Source of the DNA: Stenotrophomonas_A sp035629025
GTDB taxonomy: Bacteria > Pseudomonadota > Gammaproteobacteria > Xanthomonadales > Xanthomonadaceae
NCBI GenBank assembly: GCA_035629025.1
Contig: DASPIU010000009.1
Coordinates: 62,001 to 126,000 of the forward strand
Length of the DNA stretch: 64,000 bases
Direction of reading: 5' to 3'
The position numbers and the translations under genes were made by a program. Positions within the stretch are counted from its first letter, which is position 1, and each line of letters opens with the position of its first letter. The notes under the pieces were generated by a model. It was given only the letters and a program-made list of their open reading frames with translations. It did not search any database and had not been told where the DNA came from. Of the stretch, positions 41,903-51,887 are shown piece after piece.

Positions 41903-43420
41903 TCAGGAATTCGGGACAGCGGTTTGGGAGGCGACGTCGGTATTGGCGCTGCGCGCGGGCACGGCGGCGGGCTGCGGCGCGAAGCCACCACCCAGCGCCT
42001 GGCGCAGCTTCACCGAGGCCAGGATCTGTTCGGACTGCAGGGCGGTCAGGCGCTGCTGCGCGACCAGCAGCTGCTCCTCGACGCTGAGCACTTCGAGGAA
42101 ACTGCCGATGCCGGCGCGGTAGCGCTGCTCGGCCAGCGCATAGGCCGCCTGCGCGGTACGCAGTGCTTCGGCCTGCGATTGCGCGCGGGCATCGAGCGAG
42201 CGCACGGCGTTGACCTGGTCGGCCACCTCGTGCAGCGCGCCGACGATCTTCTGGTTGTAGTCGGCCACCGCCAGGTCATAGGCGGCGTCCTTGCCCGACA
42301 GGTTGGCGCGCAGCTTGCCGCCATCGAAGATCGGCAAACTGATCGCCGGGGCAAGAATGCCGAACACCGATTCGCTCTTGAGCAGATCGCCGACGTCACT
42401 GGCGACCACGCCGCCCAGCGCGGTGATGTTGAGGCTGGGATAGAACTTGGTCTTGGCCGAGCGCACTTCCTTGTCCGCCGCTTCCACGCGCCAGCGCGCG
42501 GCCACCACGTCCGGGCGGTGGCCGAGCAGTTCGCTCGGCAGCACGCTGGGCAACTGCGCCAGCAACGGATCGGGCAGGTTCGGGCGCTGGATCTGCAGGC
42601 CGCGGTCCGGGCCCTGCCCCAGCAGCGCGGCCAGCGCATTGCGCGCCGCGTCGATCTGCTGCTGCGCCGACTGCGCCTGCTGCCGCGCGGTGGGCACGCG
42701 GGCTTCGGCCTGGCGCAACTGCAGGTCGCTGTCGATGCCAGCATTGCGACGCTGCCGGGTCAGGTCCAACGTGCGCTGCGTGCGTTCCAGCTCGTCATTG
42801 GCCACGTCGAGCAGGCGCCAGGCGTAGGCGAGCTGCGTATAGCTTTCGACGATGGCGGCCGACAGGTTCACCCGCGCGGCCTGGGCATCGACCTCCGAAG
42901 CGTGCACCTGGTCCACGGCCGCTTCCCAGGCGGCGCGCTTGCCGCCCCACAGATCGAAGCCGTAGCTGAAGTCGAGCACGGCCTGGGCGCTGCCGGCGTA
43001 GTGGCCGCCCATTTCCTCGCCCACCATCGATTCGGGCAACTGCAGGCCGGTGTAGCCACCGGACACCGACAGGCTGGGCTGGCGCGTGGCGTTGGCCGAG
43101 CCGGCCTGTGCCTGGGCCTGGCGCAGGCGCGCGTCGGCGGCGGCCAGGCTCGGGCTGTTGCGCAGACCCTCGGCCACCAGTGCATCGAGCTGCGCATCGC
43201 CAAATGCCTTCCACCAGTCGCTGGCGGGCCAGTCGGCCGGGCTCAGGCCGGCCTGGGTCAGGGTCTTCTCGGCGTGCAGGCTGGCCGGGTCGTGCGGCTG
43301 GTCCTGCGGCGCCAGGCCGCGGCTGCTGGCGCAGGCGGCCAAGGCCAGCGTCAACAGGCCGATCGCCAGCGGGCGCACGGCGCGGCCGGCATTCGCAATG
43401 TCATGGGGCATGGGAGTCAT
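41903..43420 (-). CDS. emrC: Outer-membrane efflux lipoprotein (NodT/OprM family)
   Basis: A 505-residue TolC-like channel with a lipobox (LALAAC) and two OEP repeats (about 65-270 and 285-480). LRNSPSLAAADARLRQAQAQAG and GHRPDVVAARWRVEAADKEVRSAKTKFYPSLN are typical NodT/OprM motifs. Order and size match EmrC of the Stenotrophomonas EmrCAB pump. The ATG at 43420 overlaps the emrR stop (ATGA). Confidence 0.9.
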   Translation of the reverse strand: MTPMPHDIANAGRAVRPLAIGLLTLALAACASSRGLAPQDQPHDPASLHAEKTLTQAGLSPADWPASDWWKAFGDAQLDALVAEGLRNSPSLAAADARLRQAQAQAGSANATRQPSLSVSGGYTGLQLPESMVGEEMGGHYAGSAQAVLDFSYGFDLWGGKRAAWEAAVDQVHASEVDAQAARVNLSAAIVESYTQLAYAWRLLDVANDELERTQRTLDLTRQRRNAGIDSDLQLRQAEARVPTARQQAQSAQQQIDAARNALAALLGQGPDRGLQIQRPNLPDPLLAQLPSVLPSELLGHRPDVVAARWRVEAADKEVRSAKTKFYPSLNITALGGVVASDVGDLLKSESVFGILAPAISLPIFDGGKLRANLSGKDAAYDLAVADYNQKIVGALHEVADQVNAVRSLDARAQSQAEALRTAQAAYALAEQRYRAGIGSFLEVLSVEEQLLVAQQRLTALQSEQILASVKLRQALGGGFAPQPAAVPARSANTDVASQTAVPNS

Positions 43421-43875
43421 GGGGAATTGAGGGAGTCGCGTACACGGGTCATCAGGGAAAGGAGCTGGTCGCGCTCTTCCGGGGTCAGGTCGCGCAGGGC
43501 CCAGGCCATCGCGGCGTCGCCGCGCTGCTTGAGCGTGGCCCACATCTGCCGGCCTTCTTCGGTCATCACGATCTGCAGGGCGCGGCGGTCCTGCGCATGC
43601 GGTTCGCGGCGCACGTAGCCGAGCGCTTCGAGCTTGTCGAGCAGGCGAGTGACCGCGCTCGGGGTCTGGTCCAGTGCCTGCGCCAGCTCGTTCGCGGTGC
43701 ACGGCGACTTCAGCGCCAGGATCTTCATGCCCACGTAGTGGCTGAAACCAAAGTCCGGCAGCACGCCCTTCATTTCGGCATCCAGTTGACGCACCAGCCC
43801 GTCGCGGAGCTGGCGCAGCAGCAGGCCGAAGCTTGGCGGCATGGCGGGGTTGTCGGTGAGCGGGAGGCACTTCAT
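43417..43875 (-). CDS. emrR: MarR-family repressor of the efflux operon
   Basis: A 152-residue MarR protein. The winged helix has CTANELAQALDQTPSAVTRLLDKLEALGYVRREPHAQDRRALQIVMTEEG, the MarR signature with D-R wing. It is the first gene of emrRCAB, an arrangement in which the MarR protein represses its own operon until a drug-like ligand binds. A palindrome overlaps its promoter (43901-43920). Confidence 0.9.
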   Translation of the reverse strand: MKCLPLTDNPAMPPSFGLLLRQLRDGLVRQLDAEMKGVLPDFGFSHYVGMKILALKSPCTANELAQALDQTPSAVTRLLDKLEALGYVRREPHAQDRRALQIVMTEEGRQMWATLKQRGDAAMAWALRDLTPEERDQLLSLMTRVRDSLNSP

Positions 43876-43883
43876 GGGGGCGT

Positions 43884-43920
43884 ATTCTCTTCCAAATGGA
43901 ATATTTGTCAACGCAAATAT
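43884..43920 (-). promoter_or_regulatory. emrR promoter with overlapping palindromic operator
   Basis: On the minus strand TTGACA (43911-43906) is spaced 16 bp from GAGAAT (43889-43884). A perfect palindrome ATATTTG-TCAACG-CAAATAT (43901-43920) covers the -35 box, and TTCCA-AA-TGGAA lies in the spacer. This fits MarR-type repression. Confidence 0.7.
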
Positions 43921-44065
43921 CCCGACCGGAATTAAATGCTGCGTTGCAGGGGTGGAACGCGACCCTGCCGCAGCGCCCGGCTTGGCATCCCGGGCCGCAT
44001 CCGGATAATCGACCGCCTCGCGCCAGCGGCCCCGCCGCGGCGCCTTCCACAGGTAACACCGCCGC

Positions 44066-46309
<2,244 letters not shown>

Positions 46310-46333
46310 TTCAGCGCTACGTCGACTAAAGCA

Positions 46334-46357
46334 AAGGGCGCGCCGTGGCGCGCCCTT
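46334..46357. terminator. Bidirectional terminator between parC and the bacterioferritin gene
   Basis: AAGGGCGCGC-CGTG-GCGCGCCCTT followed by CTTCTT on the plus strand and by TGCTTT on the minus strand; lies between two convergent stops. Confidence 0.8.
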
Positions 46358-46386
46358 CTTCTTCAAACGGGCTGCAAGCGCGCCGG

Positions 46387-46875
46387 TTACGCCGACGCCA
46401 CCCCGCCGCCCTCGATCTTCGAGGTCTGGTACAGCTCCAGGCCGAGGCGCTTGATCAGCCCCAGTTGCTGCTCCAGCCACCAGGCGTGGTCTTCCTCGGT
46501 GTCGCGCAGCTGCTTGAGCAGCATGTCGCGGCTGACGTAATCGCCGTGCTCTTCGCACAGCTTCATCGCCGCGGCCAGGTTGGCGCGCACTTCATATTCA
46601 ACGGCGAGGTCGCGCTCCAGCATTTCCACCACGGTGCGGCCCGGCTCGAACGGCAGCGGACGCATGTCCGGGTCGCCTTCCAGGAACAGGATGCGGCGCA
46701 GGATCGCGTCGGCGTGCTCGGTCTCTTCTTCCATTTCATGGCCGATGCGCTCGTACAGCGCCTGCAGGCCCTGGTCCTCGTAGCGGCGCGAATGCAGGAA
46801 ATACTGGTCGCGTGCGGCCAGCTCGCCACGCAGCAACTGCTTGAGGCATTCGACGACTTCGGGTTGGCCTTTCAT
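46387..46875 (-). CDS. bfr: Bacterioferritin-type iron storage protein lacking the haem Met
   Basis: A 162-residue four-helix ferritin. Ferroxidase ligands appear in RGELAARDQYF (Glu18), EEETEHAD (Glu51, His54), DLAVEYEVR and RDTEEDHAWWLE. The start MKGQPEVVECLKQLL and ILFLEGDPD are bacterioferritin hallmarks. Position 52, the haem-ligand Met of E. coli Bfr, is Thr here, so this subunit probably does not bind haem at the two-fold axis. It may pair with a haem-binding subunit or act as a plain ferritin. Confidence 0.88.
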   Translation of the reverse strand: MKGQPEVVECLKQLLRGELAARDQYFLHSRRYEDQGLQALYERIGHEMEEETEHADAILRRILFLEGDPDMRPLPFEPGRTVVEMLERDLAVEYEVRANLAAAMKLCEEHGDYVSRDMLLKQLRDTEEDHAWWLEQQLGLIKRLGLELYQTSKIEGGGVASA

Positions 46876-47020
46876 GTGGACTCCTGCGGGACGGCTTGCG
46901 ATGCCGCGCATGGTGCACCAATGCCAGGGGCGGCGTTCTAATCGGAATCAGTATCACTTGGCGCTGTCATGCGGGTGTGGCGTGTGCGGCATACAATCGG
47001 CCGGCACCCTGGGGAAACAC

Positions 47021-49450
47021 ATGCGCAACCGAATCGGTCGCTGGCTGCTGCGCGCGGCCATCCTCCTCGTCGTCCTGATCCTCCTGGCCGCGCTCGCGTG
47101 CTGGCTGGCGTTGCACGGCAGCCTGCCCGCCACCGAAGGCGAGCACGCCCTGGCCGGGCTGGGCGCACCGGTGAGGATCGAACGCGATGCCCTGGGCGTG
47201 GTCACCATCGATGCAGCCAGCGAGGCCGATGCGATGCGTGCGCTGGGCTATGTGCATGCGCAGGAACGCTATTTCGAGATGGACCTGATGCGCCGCGTGG
47301 CCGCGGGTGAACTGTCCGAACTGTTCGGCCCGGCGGCCCTGGATACAGACCGGCAAAATCGGGTACACCGCCTGCGCGCGCGGGTGAATGCACACCTGGA
47401 CGCCTCGCTCGGCCAGCAGCGGCCCATCCTCGATGCCTATCGCGACGGCGCCAACGCCGGCCTGCAAGCGCTGAGCACCCGGCCCTGGCCGTACTTGCTG
47501 CTGCGGCAGCGCCCGCGTGCCTGGGCCCTGGACGATTCGATCCTCGTCGGCCTGGCGATGTATGGCGACCTGCAGGACAGCCGCAATCGCGGCGAACTGG
47601 CCCTGGCACGCATCCGCGAAGTGGCGCCGCCCGCGCTCTACGCCCTGCTCGCGCACGACGGCAGCAGCTGGGACGCGCCGCTGCTGGGCAGCGCGCGGGG
47701 TGATGCGCAGCTGCCGGACGCAGCGGCTCTGGACTTGCGCAGGACTGCACCCGCCTCCGCACCCACGCAACACACTGAAGCCGCGGACGTGGTCGGCAGC
47801 AACAACTTTGCCGTGTCCGCTGCGCTCACCGCCGACGGCCGCGCCATTCTGGCCGATGACATGCACCTGAGCCTGCGCGCGCCCAACATCTGGTTCCGCG
47901 CGCGCCTGCGCTATCCCGATCCGCGCGCGCCCGGCGGCCGCGTCGATGTGTCCGGCTTCACCCTGCCCGGCATTCCCGCGGTGATCGTCGGCAGCAACGG
48001 GCACGTGGCCTGGGGCTTCACCAACAGCTACATCGACACTGCCGACTACGCGCGCATCCCCGCCGGCGCAAAACCCCGACTGCACGAGTATCAGGAGACG
48101 ATTCGCGTGGCTGGTGCCGCGCCGGTGCCGTTCAAGGTCCGCGAGAGCGACTGGGGTCCGGTGCTGGAGGAAAATCCCGACGGCAGCCTGCTCACCCTGC
48201 GCTGGGCCGCGCAGCTGCCCGGCGCGGTGCGCCTGGACTTCATCGACATCGCTCGCGCCGGCAATCTGGACCAGGCCCTGGCCGTCGCCGACCGCTCCGG
48301 CATTCCCGCGCAGAACCTGATGCTGGCCGACAGCAGCGGCCGCATTGCCTGGCGCATCATCGGCGCACGCCCGGATCGCGGGCCGGGCTGCACGCCGGGC
48401 ACGATCGAGCGCGACCCGACCGTGCCGCGCAAGGATGAAACGGCTGCAAGCTGTGCGCCCTGGCCCTTGCGCACCGATGCCGCGCCGAGCGTCATCGACC
48501 CGCCCACCCACCGCCTGTGGACCGCCAACAACCGCATCGTCGATGACGCCACCCTGGCCGTAGTCGGCAATGGCGGCTATGACCTGGGTGCTCGCGCGCG
48601 GCAGATTCGCGATGACCTGTTCGCCCGCGAGCGCTTCAGCGAACGCGACCTGCTGGCGATCCAGCTCGACGACCGCGCGTTGTTCCTGCAACGCTGGTGG
48701 CCGCTGTTGCGACAGGTGGTCGAACCCAGCGAGGAACCCGCACTGCGCCGCCTGGAAGTGGCGACGCGGCAGTGGGATGGCCGCGCCTCGACCGCGTCGG
48801 TCAGCTACCGCGTGGTACGCGCCTTCCGCGACCAGGTGCTCGACCGCATTCTCGACGGCCTTACCGCCGACGCACGCGCCAGACTCGGCGACGCCTACCT
48901 GCCACCGCCGCGTGCCCAGCTCGAGGGTATCGCCTGGCCGCTGCTGCAGCAGCGCCCCGCCCACCTGCTGCCGCCGGTCCATGTCCCGGCAGCCGCGAAG
49001 GAAGCCGCCAAGCAATCGACTTCTGCCGCGCCCACACGCTTCACCAGCTGGGACGATCTTCTGGCCGACGCCGCGCGCCAGACCGAGCAGGAACTCAGCG
49101 CCGATTCGCCCGATCCGTCCGCCTGGACCTGGGGCGCGCGCAACACCACCGCGATCTGCCACCCCATCTCCCGCGCGTTGCCGACGTTCGCGCGCAGCAG
49201 CCTGTGCATGCCCGCGCAGGCGCTGCCCGGCGACCGTGACATGCCGCGCGTGCAGGGGCCGGCCTTTGGCGCCTCCGAACGCATGGTGGTGTCCCCCGGC
49301 CACGAGGACCAGGGCTACATCCACATGCCGGGCGGCCAGAGCGGCCACCCCCTGTCGCCGTTCTGGGGCGCAGGCCACGAGGATTGGGCGCGAGGTGAGC
49401 CAACCCCGTTCTTGCCGGGGCCAGCGCGGTATGTGTTGACCCTGAAATGA
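47021..49450 (+). CDS. Penicillin acylase-family N-terminal nucleophile hydrolase
   Basis: An 809-residue exported Ntn hydrolase. It has an N-terminal membrane anchor/signal (residues 8-31) and an alpha-subunit region ALGYVHAQERYFEMDLMRRVAAGELSELFG. The processing site precedes GSNNFAVS, with Ser260 as the expected N-terminal nucleophile of the beta chain. Later blocks are ILADDMHL, FTLPGIPAVIVGSNGHVAWGFTN and the C-terminal GGQSGHPLSPF. Relatives include penicillin G acylases and homoserine-lactone acylases (PvdQ, QuiP type). The substrate cannot be told. Confidence 0.82.
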   Translation: MRNRIGRWLLRAAILLVVLILLAALACWLALHGSLPATEGEHALAGLGAPVRIERDALGVVTIDAASEADAMRALGYVHAQERYFEMDLMRRVAAGELSELFGPAALDTDRQNRVHRLRARVNAHLDASLGQQRPILDAYRDGANAGLQALSTRPWPYLLLRQRPRAWALDDSILVGLAMYGDLQDSRNRGELALARIREVAPPALYALLAHDGSSWDAPLLGSARGDAQLPDAAALDLRRTAPASAPTQHTEAADVVGSNNFAVSAALTADGRAILADDMHLSLRAPNIWFRARLRYPDPRAPGGRVDVSGFTLPGIPAVIVGSNGHVAWGFTNSYIDTADYARIPAGAKPRLHEYQETIRVAGAAPVPFKVRESDWGPVLEENPDGSLLTLRWAAQLPGAVRLDFIDIARAGNLDQALAVADRSGIPAQNLMLADSSGRIAWRIIGARPDRGPGCTPGTIERDPTVPRKDETAASCAPWPLRTDAAPSVIDPPTHRLWTANNRIVDDATLAVVGNGGYDLGARARQIRDDLFARERFSERDLLAIQLDDRALFLQRWWPLLRQVVEPSEEPALRRLEVATRQWDGRASTASVSYRVVRAFRDQVLDRILDGLTADARARLGDAYLPPPRAQLEGIAWPLLQQRPAHLLPPVHVPAAAKEAAKQSTSAAPTRFTSWDDLLADAARQTEQELSADSPDPSAWTWGARNTTAICHPISRALPTFARSSLCMPAQALPGDRDMPRVQGPAFGASERMVVSPGHEDQGYIHMPGGQSGHPLSPFWGAGHEDWARGEPTPFLPGPARYVLTLK

Positions 49451-49504
49451 TGGCGGCCCCAAACCGCCGCCTCCAATTCCAAATGGATGCGCTGATAGGT
49501 GCAC

Positions 49505-49580
49505 TGTAGGAGCGGCTTCAGCCGCGACCGCCATCCGGCAGATCGCGACCCCGCCTGTCGGGGCTGAAGCCCCTCCTACA
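49505..49580. repeat. Paired REP element
   Basis: TGTAGGAGCGGCTTCAGCCG, linker, then TCGGGGCTGAAGCCCCTCCTACA. Part of the 409-bp gap between the acylase and asnB. Confidence 0.85.
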
Positions 49581-49664
49581 ACTACCCCCGCTGAATCCCA
49601 CAACCTCCTCAGCCACCATCAGCTCGCGCAGACCCGCTTTCCCATCCGCAATCGCGATCTGTCG

Positions 49665-49772
49665 GGCAGCCGGGGGCAGGCCCTGCCAGGACCCTAGGCA
49701 ACATGGATGTTGCCTAGGAGACCCCAGGGATGGGTTTACGTCGTGTCCTGGCAGGGCCTGCCCCCGGCTGCC
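49665..49772. repeat. 108-bp long-stem palindromic element
   Basis: Arms 49665-49692 and 49745-49772 are perfect 28-bp reverse complements (GGCAGCCGGGGGCAGGCCCT...). Inside lies a second perfect palindrome CCTAGGCAACAT-GG-ATGTTGCCTAGG (49693-49718), then ACCCCAGGGATGGGTTTACG. It lies just downstream of asnB. No gene is seen in 49581-49859. Confidence 0.85.
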
Positions 49773-49859
49773 ACACGCAAAGCCACGCAAGCCGATCAAC
49801 ATCGCGGCCAGCCAACCTCGCCCTCGCGATCACTCCACGCAACCGACCCGCCGCACAAC

Positions 49860-51554
49860 TCAACCAGCCAACGCCTGCTCATGCACCCCGGCCACGGCCC
49901 GCCCCGAGGGATCGGCCATCTTCGCGAAACTCGCGTCCCACGCAATCGCCGCCGGCGACGAACACGCAATCGACTTCCCGCCCGGCACCGTCTCCGCCGC
50001 CGCATGGCTCGGAAAGAACTGCTCGAACAGGTGCCGGTAGTAGTAAGCCTCCTTCGTCTGCGGCGGGTTATGCGGAAAGCGCCGCTCCGCCGCACTCAAT
50101 ACCCGGTCACTGATCTGCGCCTCGGCATGCGCCTTCAGCCCGTCGATCCAGCCATAACCCACTCCGTCAGAAAACTGCTCCTTCTGCCGCCACAGAATCG
50201 AATCCGGCAGATACCCCGCGAATGCCTCCCGCAACACCGCCTTCTCGATCCGCCGCGAACCATCCGCCCGCGTGCCCACCATCTTGTGCGTGGCATCCAT
50301 CCGCATCGCCACCTCCAGGAACTCCACGTCCAGGAACGGCACCCGCGGCTCCACCCCCCACGCCATCATCGACTTGTTTGCCCGCAGGCAGTCGTAGTTG
50401 TGCAACGCGTCCAGCTTGCGCACCAGCTCCTCGTGGAACTCCCGCGCGTTCGGCGCCTTGTGGAAATACAGATAGCCGCCAAAGATCTCGTCACTGCCCT
50501 CACCGGACAGCACCATCTTCACCCCCATCGCCTTGATCCGCCGCGCCAGCAGGAACATCGGCGTCGACGCACGGATCGTCGTCACGTCATAGGTTTCCAC
50601 GTGCCGGATCACCTCCGGCAACGCATCCAGCCCTTCCTCGAACGTGTACTCGAAACCGTGGTGCACCGTGCCCAGTGCTGCGGCCGCCACCTCCGCCGCC
50701 GCCAGATCCGGCGAACCCTTCAGCCCGATCGCAAACGAATGCAGCCGCGGCCACCACGCCTCGACCCGGTCGTTCTCCTCCACCCGGTGCCGCGCGTAAC
50801 GTGCCGCCACTGCCGCCACCAGCGACGAGTCCAGGCCGCCCGACAGCAGCACGCCGTAAGGCACGTCGGTCATCAGCTGGCGATGCACCGCGCGCTCGAA
50901 AGCCTCGCGCAATTCCTGCGGCGACACCGCCACCCCCTCCACCGCCGACACCTCGCGCCACGGCCGCTGGTAGTAACGCACCAGCTCGCCAGTGGCCGTG
51001 TCGAAGTAATGGCCCGGCGGAAACTGCGCCACGTCCGCGCAATCTTCCACCAGCGCCTTCATTTCCGAAGCCACGCGCAGCCGGCCTTCGCCATCGTGGC
51101 CCCAGTACAGCGGGCACACGCCGATCGGATCGCGCGCGATCAGCGCCGCGCCGCGAGCACCGTCCCACAACGCGAACGCGAAGATGCCGTTGAGCTGGTT
51201 GAGGAACACCTCGGGCGTGTCCTGCCGGTACAGCGCGCTGATCACTTCGCAGTCCGAGCCGGTCTGGAAGGCGTACGCCTGGCGCAAACCGGCCTTCAGC
51301 TCGCGGTGGTTGTAGATCTCGCCATTGACCGCCAGCGCCAGCTCGCCATCGGCCGACAACAGCGGCTGCGAACCGCCGGCCGGATCGACGATGGCCAGGC
51401 GCTCATGCACCAGGATCGCCCCGCTGCCGGCGTATATGCCACTCCAGTCCGGCCCGCGGTGGCGCTGGCGTTGTGAGCGGTCCAGCGCCTGCCGGCGCAG
51501 GGTGCCGGCGTCGTCGCCGGTTTGCAGATCGAAGATGCCGAAGATTGAACACAT
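49860..51554 (-). CDS. asnB: Asparagine synthetase B, glutamine-hydrolysing
   Basis: A 564-residue enzyme that makes Asn from Asp, Gln and ATP. MCSIFGIF supplies the N-terminal Cys2 nucleophile of the glutaminase domain, with RGPDWSGI and NGEIYNHRELK following. The synthetase domain has the PP-loop GVLLSGGLDSSLVAAVAARY and LSGEGSDEIFGGY. Length matches E. coli AsnB (554). It is the last gene of the minus-strand dap cluster, 333 bp after dapE, and is preceded by an Asn-rich leader peptide and terminator, so it is probably controlled by attenuation. Confidence 0.95.
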   Translation of the reverse strand: MCSIFGIFDLQTGDDAGTLRRQALDRSQRQRHRGPDWSGIYAGSGAILVHERLAIVDPAGGSQPLLSADGELALAVNGEIYNHRELKAGLRQAYAFQTGSDCEVISALYRQDTPEVFLNQLNGIFAFALWDGARGAALIARDPIGVCPLYWGHDGEGRLRVASEMKALVEDCADVAQFPPGHYFDTATGELVRYYQRPWREVSAVEGVAVSPQELREAFERAVHRQLMTDVPYGVLLSGGLDSSLVAAVAARYARHRVEENDRVEAWWPRLHSFAIGLKGSPDLAAAEVAAAALGTVHHGFEYTFEEGLDALPEVIRHVETYDVTTIRASTPMFLLARRIKAMGVKMVLSGEGSDEIFGGYLYFHKAPNAREFHEELVRKLDALHNYDCLRANKSMMAWGVEPRVPFLDVEFLEVAMRMDATHKMVGTRADGSRRIEKAVLREAFAGYLPDSILWRQKEQFSDGVGYGWIDGLKAHAEAQISDRVLSAAERRFPHNPPQTKEAYYYRHLFEQFFPSHAAAETVPGGKSIACSSPAAIAWDASFAKMADPSGRAVAGVHEQALAG

Positions 51555-51633
51555 GGTGCGGGCTCCTGGGGATGTCGGGGAAACGCAGAGGGCTCCCTCG
51601 ACCGGACAACCTGTGGCGGAACGTGCGGGCAAC

Positions 51634-51663
51634 AAAAAACCCGCATCGGCCGATGCGGGTTTT
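51634..51663 (-). terminator. Attenuator terminator upstream of asnB (3:4 hairpin)
   Basis: A perfect palindrome AAAACCCGCATCGG-CCGATGCGGGTTTT (51636-51663), running on the minus strand into TTTTTTGTT, lies 80 bp before the asnB start and 32 bp after the leader-peptide stop. It has the form of a strong rho-independent terminator placed to stop transcription before asnB. Confidence 0.9.
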
Positions 51664-51694
51664 CTGGTCACTGGGCGTGTTTTGCTTGCTTCGC

Positions 51695-51787
51695 CTAGTC
51701 GCAGACCCGCATCGGCCGCGCACGATTATTCGCGCGCAGATTATTGCGGTTGTTGTTGTTGGCGACGTTGGCGGGCAGGCGAAGCAT
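51695..51787 (-). CDS. Asparagine-rich leader peptide of asnB
   Basis: A 30-codon reading frame from ATG 51787 to TAG, too short for normal gene calling. Nine of 30 residues are Asn: positions 7, 10-13, 15-16 and 20-21, as in ANVANNNNRNNLRANNR. A TAG four codons upstream fixes the ATG as the only start. No good Shine-Dalgarno is seen (GGAG lies about 16 bases away). The last codons (RPMRV) are encoded by the antiterminator segment. The layout copies the His, Thr and Trp leader peptides of classical attenuators: a ribosome stalling on Asn codons would leave the segment after it free. Confidence 0.85.
   Translation of the reverse strand: MLRLPANVANNNNRNNLRANNRARPMRVCD
51705..51718 (-). promoter_or_regulatory. 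Antiterminator segment (region 2) of the asnB attenuator
   Basis: The 14-mer at 51705-51718 (plus strand ACCCGCATCGGCCG) repeats exactly at 51639-51652. In the minus-strand RNA, CGGCCGAUGCGGGU can therefore pair 14 of 14 with the 5' arm of the terminator and prevent its folding. It spans codons 24-28 of the leader peptide, where a ribosome reaching the stop would cover it. Confidence 0.82.
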
Positions 51788-51887
51788 GTGCCGACGCTAA
51801 CCGCTCCGGCGCGGCGGCGCAACCGTTGCAGGGGCAACCGATGCGGTCAGGTGGCATCGGATGCGAGGATTCCTACGCCTGCCGCGC

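Noticed and set aside
39077..43618. A 1513-codon open frame on the plus strand opposite emrB-emrA-emrC
   Set aside because: It is antisense to three well-identified genes; the protein is His/Gln/Arg/Ala-rich without any domain, an effect of GC-rich codon bias on the opposite strand.
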